The position numbers and the translations under genes are program-made. Shown here piece after piece: positions 32,708-41,423 of a stretch of 64,000 bases of DNA. The stretch is from Actinoplanes oblitus (GTDB lineage Bacteria > Actinomycetota > Actinomycetes > Mycobacteriales > Micromonosporaceae). The notes beneath the pieces were generated by a model. That model was not told the origin of the DNA. It made no database searches and was given only the letters and a program-made list of their open reading frames with translations. The stretch is from positions 6,525,501 to 6,589,500 of the forward strand of contig NZ_CP126980.1 of the NCBI RefSeq assembly GCF_030252345.1. Reading direction: 5' to 3'. The stretch's first letter is position 1; each line of letters starts with the position of its first letter.

Positions 32708-34993
32708 TCAGGCCGCGGTCAGCTTCCGCTGGGCGACGAGACGAGCGGTGAACGCGGCGGCATCCACCGGCCGACCCAGAAAATACCCTTGGCCTACCGT
32801 GTAGCCGAGTTTGCGCAGGCGGTCGGCCTGCTCCTGGTTCTCGATGCCCTCCGCCACGGTGTCCAGCCCGAGCGCGTCCGCGAGCTGCACCACCGCCCGG
32901 GCCACCGCCTGCCGGGCGTTGGCGGCGGCGCTGCCCTCCTCGTCCAGCTCGATGTTGTCGACGAACGACTTGTCCAGCTTGACGACCGCGGCCGGGAAGG
33001 CGCGCAGCAGGCTGAGCGAGGACTCGCCGGTGCCGAAGTCGTCGAGGGCCAGCCGCACGCCCATGTCGTGCAGTTCGTGCAGCACCTTGAGCACCTGATG
33101 GCCGCGCAGCACCGCGGATTCGGTCAGTTCCAGCACCAGCCGGTCGGCGGGCAGGCCGCTGTCGGCAAGCGCGGCGCGCACGTCGGCGACGAAGTCCGGG
33201 TCGTGCAGCTGGCGGACCGACACGTTGGGCGCCGCCTTCCACAGCACGTCCGGGCCGAACTCGGCGATCCACGCGGCGGCCTGCCGGCAGGTCTCGCGCA
33301 GCACCCAGCGGCCCAGCGGCACGATCAGGCCGGTGCGCTCGGCGGCCGGGATGAAGTCGGCCGGCGACACCATGCCGCGCTCCGGGTGGTTCCAGCGGAC
33401 CAGCGCCTCCACGCCTATCGTCCGGCCGTCCACCAGGCTCACGATCGGCTGGTAGACCAGGGAGAACTCGCCGGCGTCCAGGGCCCGGCGCAGGTCGCCG
33501 CCGAGCTGGGCGGCGGCCTGGGCGGGCTTCTCCATGCCGGCCGCGTAGCGCACCCAGTTGGCCTTGCCGCGCTGCTTGGCGGTGTGCATCGCGGCGTCCG
33601 CGTCGCGCAGCACCTGGCTGGCCCGCGCGCCGGCCGGCGCCGTGGCACTGCCGGCGCTGGCCTGCACCAGCAACCGGTGCGCGCTGATCGGCACGGCGAT
33701 CGCCGTCATGATCCGCTCGGCCACCGCGGCGTCCCCGCCCGGCGTGGTGATCAGCACCGCGAACTCGTCACCGGCCAGCCGGGCCGGCACGCCGTCGTCG
33801 CCGATCGCCCGGCGCAGCGTGTCAGCGAACGCGACCAGCAACTCGTCGCCGACGTCGTGGCCGAGCGAGTCGTTCACCGTGTTGAAGTCGTCCAGGTCGA
33901 CCAGCAGCACGGTGGCGCCGGTGGTGGCCAGGGCCGCGTTCAGGCGCTCCCGGAACAGCGCCCGGTTGCCGAGGCCGGTCAGCGCGTCGTGGGTGGCCTC
34001 GTACTGCAGGCGGGCCTCGGAGGCCTCGCGCTCGCGCAGCAGCCGGGTGTTGTCCCGGTTGACCACCCACTGCCGGACCGAGACGAGCGTCGCGACCAGG
34101 GCGGCCACGCCGGCCACGATCCGGACCTCGTGGATGCCGTCACCCAGCGTCGTCGTGCCGAACAGCACGTGCGCGAGCGGCACGTCGGCGGCGACCATGG
34201 CCAGGTAGGGCAGCCAGGAGTCGGCGCGCGCCGGAGGACCGGCGGTGGCGTGCCGCTGGCGCAGCGCGGCCAGCGCGATCAGCAGCGGCACGATCGGCAG
34301 CAGCACGGACTGCGCGGAGATCGCGGCGTCGCCCGGGCGCAGCACCGCGAGTACCGCGAACGCGGCGGCGACCAGGCCGGTCCCGGCGACCAGCCGGACC
34401 GCGAGCCGGTCCAGCGGACCACCCGGGAGGTACGACACCTTGGTGACCGCGCCCGCCGCGAACAGGAACCCGCCGAGCACGGTGGCGAGCACTCCGGGAC
34501 TCCATGGGTGCGACAGGGTCAGCATCGGGAAGATCCCGAAGTGCCAGAGCACCGCGGCGCAGCCGAGGAAGGCGATCGCCCGGTCCAGCCACTGCCGGCC
34601 GCGCTGGGCCCAGCCGGTCACCCCGAGCGGGACCGTGGCGACGGCGGCCATGGCGGCCAGCTGTCCGAGACCGATCAGCACCGACGCGCCCACCGGCATC
34701 GCCGGCATGGCCGGGTAGGCGGCGACGCCGGCCAGGCCCAGCCAGGCGTAACCGGCCGCCATCAGCCAGCCGGCCGTCTCCAGCAGCAGCCAGAACCGCC
34801 GTCCGGCCGGGGCCGGCCGGACGTCCCGGCGCAACGCGCGCAGGGCCAGGCCGGCGGCCAGCAGGCCGACGGGCATGAAGACGTAGCAGACGGTGGCGGG
34901 GCCGATCCGGGTGATTGACCAGCCGGCGAACCAGAGGACGCCGAGCAGGGCCGTCGCGCCGGTGACCGCGGCGTGACGTCCGGGGCGGGTCAT
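32708..34993 (-). CDS. Membrane GGDEF-EAL c-di-GMP enzyme
   Basis: 761 residues. About nine or ten hydrophobic segments fill residues 1-300, then GGDEF (about 320-490) and EAL (about 500-755). The GGDEF signature is AGDEF (RLAGDEFAVL) with no RxxD inhibitory site, so cyclase activity is uncertain. The EAL part is complete by eye: VEALVRWNHP, NVSVRQL, LELTESAVL, LALDDFGTG, VKLDKSFV, AEGIEN and GQGYFLGRP, so it should hydrolyse c-di-GMP. ATG 34993 overlaps the upstream gene's stop as ATGA. Confidence 0.9.
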   Translation of the reverse strand: MTRPGRHAAVTGATALLGVLWFAGWSITRIGPATVCYVFMPVGLLAAGLALRALRRDVRPAPAGRRFWLLLETAGWLMAAGYAWLGLAGVAAYPAMPAMPVGASVLIGLGQLAAMAAVATVPLGVTGWAQRGRQWLDRAIAFLGCAAVLWHFGIFPMLTLSHPWSPGVLATVLGGFLFAAGAVTKVSYLPGGPLDRLAVRLVAGTGLVAAAFAVLAVLRPGDAAISAQSVLLPIVPLLIALAALRQRHATAGPPARADSWLPYLAMVAADVPLAHVLFGTTTLGDGIHEVRIVAGVAALVATLVSVRQWVVNRDNTRLLREREASEARLQYEATHDALTGLGNRALFRERLNAALATTGATVLLVDLDDFNTVNDSLGHDVGDELLVAFADTLRRAIGDDGVPARLAGDEFAVLITTPGGDAAVAERIMTAIAVPISAHRLLVQASAGSATAPAGARASQVLRDADAAMHTAKQRGKANWVRYAAGMEKPAQAAAQLGGDLRRALDAGEFSLVYQPIVSLVDGRTIGVEALVRWNHPERGMVSPADFIPAAERTGLIVPLGRWVLRETCRQAAAWIAEFGPDVLWKAAPNVSVRQLHDPDFVADVRAALADSGLPADRLVLELTESAVLRGHQVLKVLHELHDMGVRLALDDFGTGESSLSLLRAFPAAVVKLDKSFVDNIELDEEGSAAANARQAVARAVVQLADALGLDTVAEGIENQEQADRLRKLGYTVGQGYFLGRPVDAAAFTARLVAQRKLTAA

Positions 34994-36831
34994 CGGGCGA
35001 GTTCCCGGGAACGCTGTTTGTCGGCGTACATCCGCAGGTCGGCGGCGTGCAGCAGGTGGTCGGGCTGGTCCGCCGGGCCGGCCGCGACGCCGACGCTGGC
35101 GCCGACGGTGAGCCGCCGGCCGCCGATCTCGGCCGGCACCGCGAGCGCGGCGCGCAGCCGCTCGGCGATCCGTTCGGCCTCCTCGGCGCCGGCCCGGACC
35201 AGGACCGCGAACTCGTCGCCGCCCAGGCGGGCCGCCAGGTCACCGGCGTCGGTGCAGGCCAGCAGCTGCTCGGCGACGTGCCGCAGGACGGCGTCGCCGG
35301 TGGCATGCCCGTACGTGTCGTTGATCTGTTTGAACCCGTTCAGGTCGACGAGCAGCACCGCCACCTCGGCGGTGCCGGCCACGCCGATCCGGTCGGTGAA
35401 CAGCCGCCGGTTGGCCAGTCCGGTCAGCGCGTCGTGCCCGGCCTGGAAGCGCAGCCGTTCGCGCAGCTCGCGCTCCTCGGTGACGTCCCGGGCGTTGATC
35501 ACGATGCCGCCGATCCCGGGCTCCTCGACCAGGTTCACCGCGACCGCGGAGAGCCAGCGCCAGCTGTCGTCGTCGTGCTGCACCCGCATCTCGATGTGCC
35601 GCTTGGCCCCGGGGGTGGCGAACACCTCGGCGAGCTCGGCCTCGATCCGCGGGGCGTCGCCGGGGTGCATCAGGTCCAGCAGGTGCCGTCCCACGTAGTC
35701 GTGCAGGGAGCCGCCGATGATGCGTTCCACCGCCGGGTTCAGGTACTTGACCACGCCGTCGGTCCGGACGATGGCGGTGATCTCGGAGGCGTGCCGCAGC
35801 AGCGCCTCCTGCCGGCGCTCCCGGCGGCGGATCTCGGCGAGGCTCTCGTCGAGCCGGTCGAGCAGCCCGTTGTTCTCGGCCAGCGCGAGCAGCTGGCGCA
35901 CCACCACCAGGGCCACGTTGAGCAGCAGGCCGGCCAGCGCGCCCCAGGCGGACAACCCGAGACCCTGGGTGAGCAGGGCGACCACCAGGATGATCGCGCA
36001 GAGCACGGTGCCCAGGTAGGGCAGCGAGCTGTACCGGCGGCCGGTGCCGGGATCCCGCCGGACCCGCTCGCCGCGGCCGGCCCGCATCTCCAGTAGCTGG
36101 ATCCGCGGTGAGGCGACCATCAGCAGGCAGGGGCCGAGCACCAGCAGCGACGGGAAGATGACGCCGGCGATGTTGTCGGTGGGCAGCAGCGCGTTGCCGA
36201 CCGCCTGGATCCCGGTGGCGACCACCACCGGGATCGCGGCCGGCATCACGATCGGGCTGGACCCGCTCATGCCGATCTTGACGGCCAGGAAGCCGCCGCA
36301 GAGCACCACGCCGCAGCCGAAGAACGCCGAGAGGTAGCCGGCCGGGCCGGCGTGCGTCATCCCGGACCTGGTGAGCAGGCACCAGATCAGCGCGCCGACG
36401 GCGGTGTTCACGATCGCCGCGTCCAGCAGCACCCGGATCCGGGTGCCGCGCGACCACATCCGGCTCGGGTGGAACAGCGCTGTCACGCAGAGCAGGACCA
36501 CGCCGAGCACGCCGAGTGTGGTCTGCACCGGGAAGAAGGCGAAAACGTCCTGGTGTGGGTGCCTCAGGACGTAGACCAACTGGGCGCCGTCACCGGCGGC
36601 GAAGATCAGCCCGGCGGCGCCCATGGCGCGCCAGAAGCGGCGGCTGGGGCCGGTGAGGCTCGGCTCGCGCGCGACCCGCCGGGAGAGGGCGAACAGGGCG
36701 AGGTCGGTGAGCGGCGCCACCACCCAGCAGAGCAGCATCTTCTCGCGCGGGGTGCCCAGGTCGAGGGCGAAGAAGCCCAGCACGGCGGCGGAGATCACCG
36801 CGAGCGGGGCGAGCACCCGATCACGCCACAC
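34990..36831 (-). CDS. Membrane PAS-GGDEF diguanylate cyclase
   Basis: 613 residues from GTG 36831 (GGGGGTGGG upstream; GTG 36840 also possible). About ten transmembrane segments cover roughly 10-320, followed by a helical linker, a PAS domain with PAC-like end (IVRTDGVVKYLNPAVERIIG; WRWLSAVAVNLVEE) and a C-terminal GGDEF domain with intact GGDEF (LAARLGGDEFAVL) but no RxxD at the inhibitory position. It likely makes c-di-GMP and is translationally coupled to the GGDEF-EAL gene, whose EAL domain should degrade it. Confidence 0.87.
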   Translation of the reverse strand: MWRDRVLAPLAVISAAVLGFFALDLGTPREKMLLCWVVAPLTDLALFALSRRVAREPSLTGPSRRFWRAMGAAGLIFAAGDGAQLVYVLRHPHQDVFAFFPVQTTLGVLGVVLLCVTALFHPSRMWSRGTRIRVLLDAAIVNTAVGALIWCLLTRSGMTHAGPAGYLSAFFGCGVVLCGGFLAVKIGMSGSSPIVMPAAIPVVVATGIQAVGNALLPTDNIAGVIFPSLLVLGPCLLMVASPRIQLLEMRAGRGERVRRDPGTGRRYSSLPYLGTVLCAIILVVALLTQGLGLSAWGALAGLLLNVALVVVRQLLALAENNGLLDRLDESLAEIRRRERRQEALLRHASEITAIVRTDGVVKYLNPAVERIIGGSLHDYVGRHLLDLMHPGDAPRIEAELAEVFATPGAKRHIEMRVQHDDDSWRWLSAVAVNLVEEPGIGGIVINARDVTEERELRERLRFQAGHDALTGLANRRLFTDRIGVAGTAEVAVLLVDLNGFKQINDTYGHATGDAVLRHVAEQLLACTDAGDLAARLGGDEFAVLVRAGAEEAERIAERLRAALAVPAEIGGRRLTVGASVGVAAGPADQPDHLLHAADLRMYADKQRSRELAR

Positions 36832-37018
36832 GCTGCCCACCCCCGGTCGCCATTCACCTCTGTTTGCAGCGATCGGCCTGAGATGCGCCTTTGTTAGGCT
36901 TTCCCGCCGATCCGGGTCCGGGCGCGGGGCGGCGCCGCCACGGTCGTCATACCGCCGTGACCGCTCGGTGAGCTGAACTTCGCCCGCGAGACATCGACAT
37001 CCCTTTTGATTCAGCTTC

Positions 37019-38038
37019 ATGAATCTGTTAACCAGGGGTACGGTCGCCGGGCTGCTGCTGGTCACCACGCTGGCCACGCCGGCCCGGGCGGCGGCGGGCA
37101 CCGCCGAACTGGCGCTGCGCTGGGCGCCGATCCACTACCAGGACGTGGACGCGACAGGCACGCACGCGCTCGGCGGCAAGTCCGACTACCTCGCCCGGTA
37201 CGACTTCGACGGCAACCTGAACGGCCGGGACAACTGGGACCACGCCGGGCAGGACACCGCGGCGCACGTCTACTACTCGGTGGTCGAGACGTCGACGCAC
37301 TGGTACCTGACGTACTTCTTCTTCCACCCCCGGGACTGGGTGGACCACCCGTTCTTCGAGACCGAGCACGAGAACGACGGCGAGGGCGTGCTGGAGATCG
37401 TGGAGAAGGACGGTTCGGCGTACGGGCGGCTGCGCGGCGCGGTCACCGTGGCGCACAGCGACTTCTACTCGTACACCCCGGCCGGCAGCACCTGGACCTC
37501 GGGCGGCGAGACCGTCGACGGGACGCTGCGCACGCAGTCGTCGCCGCACGACGGGTTCCAGCACCCGGTCACCGCGCAGGAGGCGAAGGGGCACGGGCTG
37601 AAGGCGTACCCGCAGTACACCATCGACGGGGACGGGATCGTCTACTACCCGTCGACGGTGGCCGAGACGCCGTCCAGCACCAACGACCGGGACGTCCAGT
37701 ACCAGCTGGTGGACATTCTCGCGGCCGGCGGGATGTGGGCGCAGCGCACCAACGGCACGCTGTTCGCGGCGCTGGGCACGTTCGCCGGGGACACCACCGG
37801 CGGCTGCGGCACCGGCACGTTCGGGTGCGGCACCGACTCGGCGAACGCGCCGTGGGGCTGGGACGACGGGAACGACGTGCCGGCCCGCGGGGAGATCGCC
37901 ACGGATCCGGCGAAGCTGGCCGCGGCGTACTTCACCGTGCCGGAGTCGCTGTCCAGGACGGACACCGTCAACGGGTACGCCGTGGCGGCGGCCGCGCTGC
38001 GCGAGGCCGCCGCCTCCCTTCCCCGGACGGTCGACTGA
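37019..38038 (+). CDS. Secreted protein of unknown function
   Basis: 339 residues with a signal peptide (about 24, ending ARAAA). The mature domain is rich in aromatic and acidic residues: RWAPIHYQDVD, SDYLARYDFDG, HVYYSVVETSTHWYLTYFFF, HPRDWVDHPFFETEHENDGEG and a later segment with two Cys (GGCGTGTFGCG). The acidic/His motif suggests metal binding. It has loose resemblance to Vps62-like secreted proteins; I cannot name a family firmly. Single gene, converging with the next. Confidence 0.65.
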   Translation: MNLLTRGTVAGLLLVTTLATPARAAAGTAELALRWAPIHYQDVDATGTHALGGKSDYLARYDFDGNLNGRDNWDHAGQDTAAHVYYSVVETSTHWYLTYFFFHPRDWVDHPFFETEHENDGEGVLEIVEKDGSAYGRLRGAVTVAHSDFYSYTPAGSTWTSGGETVDGTLRTQSSPHDGFQHPVTAQEAKGHGLKAYPQYTIDGDGIVYYPSTVAETPSSTNDRDVQYQLVDILAAGGMWAQRTNGTLFAALGTFAGDTTGGCGTGTFGCGTDSANAPWGWDDGNDVPARGEIATDPAKLAAAYFTVPESLSRTDTVNGYAVAAAALREAAASLPRTVD

Positions 38039-38040
38039 CC

Positions 38041-38649
38041 TCAGGCGGCGGGGGTCTCCTCGGCCGGCTGGGAGGTCTCCGAGGGCGAGTCGTCCGGCGC
38101 GGGCGACTCGCCCTCGGCGGGAGCGGCCTCGGTGGGGGCGGCCGACGGCTCGTCCGACGGCTCGGCGCCCGGGGTCGACGCCGACGGGGCCGGGGTCGGC
38201 GCGGGCGAGGTCGACGCCGACGGGGCCGGTGTGGGCTTGACCACCTTGCCGGACGCCTCGACCTTCGTCGCGGTGTAGACCGCGTCGACGTACGTACCGG
38301 ACACCGTGATCTGGTAGCCGGCGGCGAGCGCCGACACCGCCACCTTCTTGCCGTTCAGCAGCACCCGGGCCGTCGACGGCACACCGATGGTGACGGTGCG
38401 GCCCTTCACGTCCCTGGTGCCGCCCTTGACCGCGACGGTGACCGAGGTGGCGTCGGCTTTGGTCACCTTGCCGGAGGCGGTGAAGGCGACCTTGACCTTC
38501 TTCACCGGCGCCGGCTTGACCGGGGCCTTCTTGTGCGAGGAGGGCGCCGCCGACGGCTTGGCGGCATAGGCGGCCACACCGGTGGAGGCGACGGGGAGGG
38601 TGACGGCCGCGGCCATGGCCACGACGGCGGCGAGACGACGCATACGCAT
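38041..38649 (-). CDS. Secreted protein with DUF5666-like core and Pro/Ala/Ser tail
   Basis: ATG 38649 follows AGGAGTTCC. 202 residues: signal peptide of about 28 (ending AYA-AK), a Lys/Pro/Ala stretch, a small beta-rich domain at about 50-125 (FTASGKVTKADATSVTVAVKG, GVPSTARVLLNGKKVAVSAL, YQITVSGTYVD) and a low-complexity C-terminal half of Pro, Ala, Ser and Glu. The core resembles DUF5666-type secreted domains; function unknown. Its stop is two bases from the convergent gene's stop. Confidence 0.6.
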   Translation of the reverse strand: MRMRRLAAVVAMAAAVTLPVASTGVAAYAAKPSAAPSSHKKAPVKPAPVKKVKVAFTASGKVTKADATSVTVAVKGGTRDVKGRTVTIGVPSTARVLLNGKKVAVSALAAGYQITVSGTYVDAVYTATKVEASGKVVKPTPAPSASTSPAPTPAPSASTPGAEPSDEPSAAPTEAAPAEGESPAPDDSPSETSQPAEETPAA

Positions 38650-38779
38650 TGTGAGGAACTCCTGACCGTTCTCTTGGGGAGTTCTAGATTCGGCGGCGGC
38701 GGTTGCCGGCGGGTGTGCCCGCCGGGTGCGGATCGGTTGCCGGTTGACACGCGGGCCCGGACTGGGCGAATGTTCCGGC

Positions 38780-40153
38780 ATGCACGAAGTTTGGCCGGCG
38801 CCGGGTGCCCTGCTGGTCTCGCGGTACCGCCTTGTCACCTTGCTGGAGACCGGCGGGATGGCGCAGGTCTGGCGGGCCACCGACGAGCTGCTCGATCGGC
38901 CGGTCGCCGTCAAACTGCCGGCCGGTGACATCCGGGCCGCGCACCTGGCCTGGCGGGAGGCCCGGCTCGCGGCGCGCCTGTCGCACCCCGGCATCGCGGC
39001 CGTGCACGACTACCGGGAGGCGGTCCGGCCGGACGGCTCGGTGGTCCCGTTCGTGGTGATGGAGCTGCTGGCCGGCGAGACCGTGGCGGCCCGGCTCTGC
39101 GACGGCCCGGTGCCGTGGCCGGCCGCCGCCGCGGTGGGCGCCGCCGTGGCCGGCGCCCTGGCCGCCGCGCACGCCGCCGGGGTGGTGCACCGGGACATCA
39201 AGCCGGGCAACGTGATGCTCTGCGAGGGCGGCGTGAAGCTGCTCGACTTCGGGATCAGCGCGACCGCCGGCGAGCCGGACGACGACGACACCGGGGCGAC
39301 GTTCGGGACTCCGGCGTACGCCGCGCCGGAACGCCTGGACGGCAAGCCCGCCGAGCCCGCCACCGACCTGTACGGCCTGGGCGTCCTGCTCTTCGAGATG
39401 GTCGCCGGGGAGCCGCCGTACAGTGTGGACACCTGGGAGGAGCTGGCGATCGCCCGGCAGGCGGGCCCGGCCCGGCTGCCCGAGGCCCTGCCCGAGCCGC
39501 TGGTCGACCTGATCCACCGCTGCCTGGACGACGATCCGGAGCGCCGCCCGTCCGCCGCCGAGGCGTGGAAAGTGCTCGCCGAGCTGGCCCCGTCGCAGGA
39601 CAAGAGGTCGCCGACCGTCCCGCTGCCCGGTGCCCGGCCCGCCGGGCACGCCCGGGTGCCCACGGTCGGCCTGCACGGCCGGGTCGCCCGGGGTCGCAAG
39701 ATCGCCGTGGGTGCGGCGCTGGGCGCCACGGCTGTCGCGTTCCTGGCCCTGGTGCACGTGGTCAGCCAGTCCGGCGAGGACCTGGCCGAGCCGCCGGCCC
39801 CGAGCCCACCCTCGGTCGCCCCGTCGACGGTGACGACCACCACGCCGGCGCCGAGGAAGACGACCACGTCGCCCTCCCCCGAGGCCACCACGCTGACCGT
39901 CGACGCGGCACTGGACCGGGTGACTGCCGCTGTCGAGCAGGGTGAGCGATCCGGCGCGATCCGCCCGGACGTGGCCCAGGACTTCCGCAACATCCTCGGC
40001 CAGCTCGCCACCGAGGACGATCCGGACATCCAGGAGAAGGTCACGCTGCTGCGCAAGAAGGTCCGGCAGCGGCTCGGCGAGGGCGCGCTCACCGCCGCCC
40101 AGGCCGCCGTGCTCCAGGACCGCCTGACCGATCTGGGTCAGGCGGGGGCGTGA
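38780..40153 (+). CDS. Membrane serine/threonine protein kinase (PknB type)
   Basis: 457 residues from ATG 38780. The kinase domain spans about 14-270: LLETGGMAQVWRA (Gly loop), VAVKLP (Lys), VVHRDIKPGNVML (catalytic loop), LLDFGIS (DFG), GTPAYAAPE and RRPSAAEAW. One transmembrane helix (AVGAALGATAVAFLALVHVV, about 309-328) leads to a Pro/Thr-rich stalk and a helical extracellular domain of about 85 residues without PASTA repeats, so it probably senses something other than muropeptides. It phosphorylates cytosolic proteins on Ser/Thr. Confidence 0.9.
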   Translation: MHEVWPAPGALLVSRYRLVTLLETGGMAQVWRATDELLDRPVAVKLPAGDIRAAHLAWREARLAARLSHPGIAAVHDYREAVRPDGSVVPFVVMELLAGETVAARLCDGPVPWPAAAAVGAAVAGALAAAHAAGVVHRDIKPGNVMLCEGGVKLLDFGISATAGEPDDDDTGATFGTPAYAAPERLDGKPAEPATDLYGLGVLLFEMVAGEPPYSVDTWEELAIARQAGPARLPEALPEPLVDLIHRCLDDDPERRPSAAEAWKVLAELAPSQDKRSPTVPLPGARPAGHARVPTVGLHGRVARGRKIAVGAALGATAVAFLALVHVVSQSGEDLAEPPAPSPPSVAPSTVTTTTPAPRKTTTSPSPEATTLTVDAALDRVTAAVEQGERSGAIRPDVAQDFRNILGQLATEDDPDIQEKVTLLRKKVRQRLGEGALTAAQAAVLQDRLTDLGQAGA

Positions 40154-40157
40154 GGCC

Positions 40158-40178
40158 GCGGGTCCGGTCCGGACCCGC
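40158..40178. terminator. Palindromic hairpin between convergent genes
   Basis: GCGGGTCCGG and CCGGACCCGC form ten base pairs around one base, starting five bases after the kinase stop and 49 bases before the end of the opposing LacI gene. Confidence 0.6.
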
Positions 40179-40226
40179 TCCGGCTTCCGGACCGCCGCTT
40201 TCCGGTACGCCCGGAGTCGTCCCGGA

Positions 40227-41237
40227 TCAGGCCGAGCCGCGCAGGATCAGCCGGGTCGGCATCACCGTCTCGTGCTCGGTCGGCTCGTCCCCGTCCAGTT
40301 TCGCCAGCAGCAGCCGGACCATCTCCTGGCCCATCTGCTCCACCGGCTGGAAGACGCTGGTCAGCGGCGGATCGGTGTGCCGCGCGATGACCGAGTCGTC
40401 GAAGCCGACCACCGCCACGTCCTCCGGCACCCGGCGACCCGCCCGGCGCAGCACCCGCAGCGCGCCGGCCGCCATCATGTCCGAGGCCGCGAACACCGCG
40501 TCCAGCTGCGGATAGTTGGTGAGCAGCCACTCCATCGCCATCGCGCCGCTGATCTCGCCGAAGTCACCGGCCGCCGCCGGGCCGTCGCCGACCACGTCGC
40601 GATATCCCTGGTAACGGGCCACGCCGGGCGCGGTGTCCATCGGGCCGGTGATCGTCGCGATGCAGCGCCGGCCCTGCTCGCGCAGGTAGGCGACGGCGGA
40701 CCGGGCGCCGCCGCGGTTGTCCGCGTCGACGAAGCTGACCGGGCCGGGATGCGCCGGGCGGCCGGCCCGGACGGTCGGCAGGCCACGCTCCTCCAGGACC
40801 GCCGGCAGCGGGTCGTCGCCGTGCACCGAGAGCAGCAGGGCGCCGTCCACGTGCTGCCGGGTCAGATAACCCTCCAGCTGGCGGCGCTCCTCCGGGGCCT
40901 GCGCGATCATCAGAACCATCTGCAGGTTGCGCGCGACCAGCACCGACGACACCGACTGGACGATCCGCCCGAAGAACGGCTCGGCGAAGAACCGCTCACC
41001 CGACTCGAAGACCACGAGCGCTATCGAATCGGTTCGCTGGGTGACCAGAGCCCGCGCGGCACGGTTCGGCACATAGCCCAGCTCGTCGATGGCGTCCTGC
41101 ACCGCTTTGCGGGCTTTCGGACTGACCTGGGCCGAGCCGTTCACCACCCGGGAGACGGTGCCCCGGCCGACGCCGGCCCGGGAAGCGACCTCTTCCAAGG
41201 TCGGCCGCCCGGCCGAGCGGTTGCTGTGATCCCTCAT
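40227..41237 (-). CDS. LacI-family repressor resembling CebR/CelR
   Basis: 336 residues from ATG 41237. N-terminal helix-turn-helix TLEEVASRAGVGRGTVSRVVNGS, hinge YVPNRAARALVTQRTDSIALVV, and a sugar-binding domain with ESGERFFAEPFFGRI, DGALLLSVHGDDPLP and VVGFDDSVIARHTDPPLTSV. The RPTLEEVA...GRGTVSRV start and the EPFF and DDPLP features are strikingly like actinomycete CebR/CelR cellobiose-responsive repressors. A perfect operator of that type precedes the cellulase gene, and a weaker one lies in this gene's own upstream region, suggesting autoregulation. The absence of adjacent cebEFG transporter genes is unusual. Confidence 0.8.
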   Translation of the reverse strand: MRDHSNRSAGRPTLEEVASRAGVGRGTVSRVVNGSAQVSPKARKAVQDAIDELGYVPNRAARALVTQRTDSIALVVFESGERFFAEPFFGRIVQSVSSVLVARNLQMVLMIAQAPEERRQLEGYLTRQHVDGALLLSVHGDDPLPAVLEERGLPTVRAGRPAHPGPVSFVDADNRGGARSAVAYLREQGRRCIATITGPMDTAPGVARYQGYRDVVGDGPAAAGDFGEISGAMAMEWLLTNYPQLDAVFAASDMMAAGALRVLRRAGRRVPEDVAVVGFDDSVIARHTDPPLTSVFQPVEQMGQEMVRLLLAKLDGDEPTEHETVMPTRLILRGSA

Positions 41238-41328
41238 CGCCAGCCGTCCTTTCCACGAAACCGGCTGGAGACAAGGTACAACCGCCACACCGCCGGGCCG
41301 CTGATTCTAGTGGTCGACTTTCGGACCA

Positions 41329-41342
41329 CGGGAGCGCTCTCG
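41329..41342. promoter_or_regulatory. CebR-like operator, weak, between LacI and GlxA genes
   Basis: CGGGAGCGCTCTCG matches the 14-bp CebR palindrome at 11 positions and sits within a wider imperfect palindrome bounded by CGGACC and GGTCCG. It is about 90 bases upstream of both divergent starts. Confidence 0.5.
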
Positions 41343-41423
41343 GTCCGCGGTGGCGCAATCCTTGCGGTAGCGGTCGTCACCGCCACTTCCCGATCCGGTG
41401 TCCCGCCCGGCACAGTGATGGGC

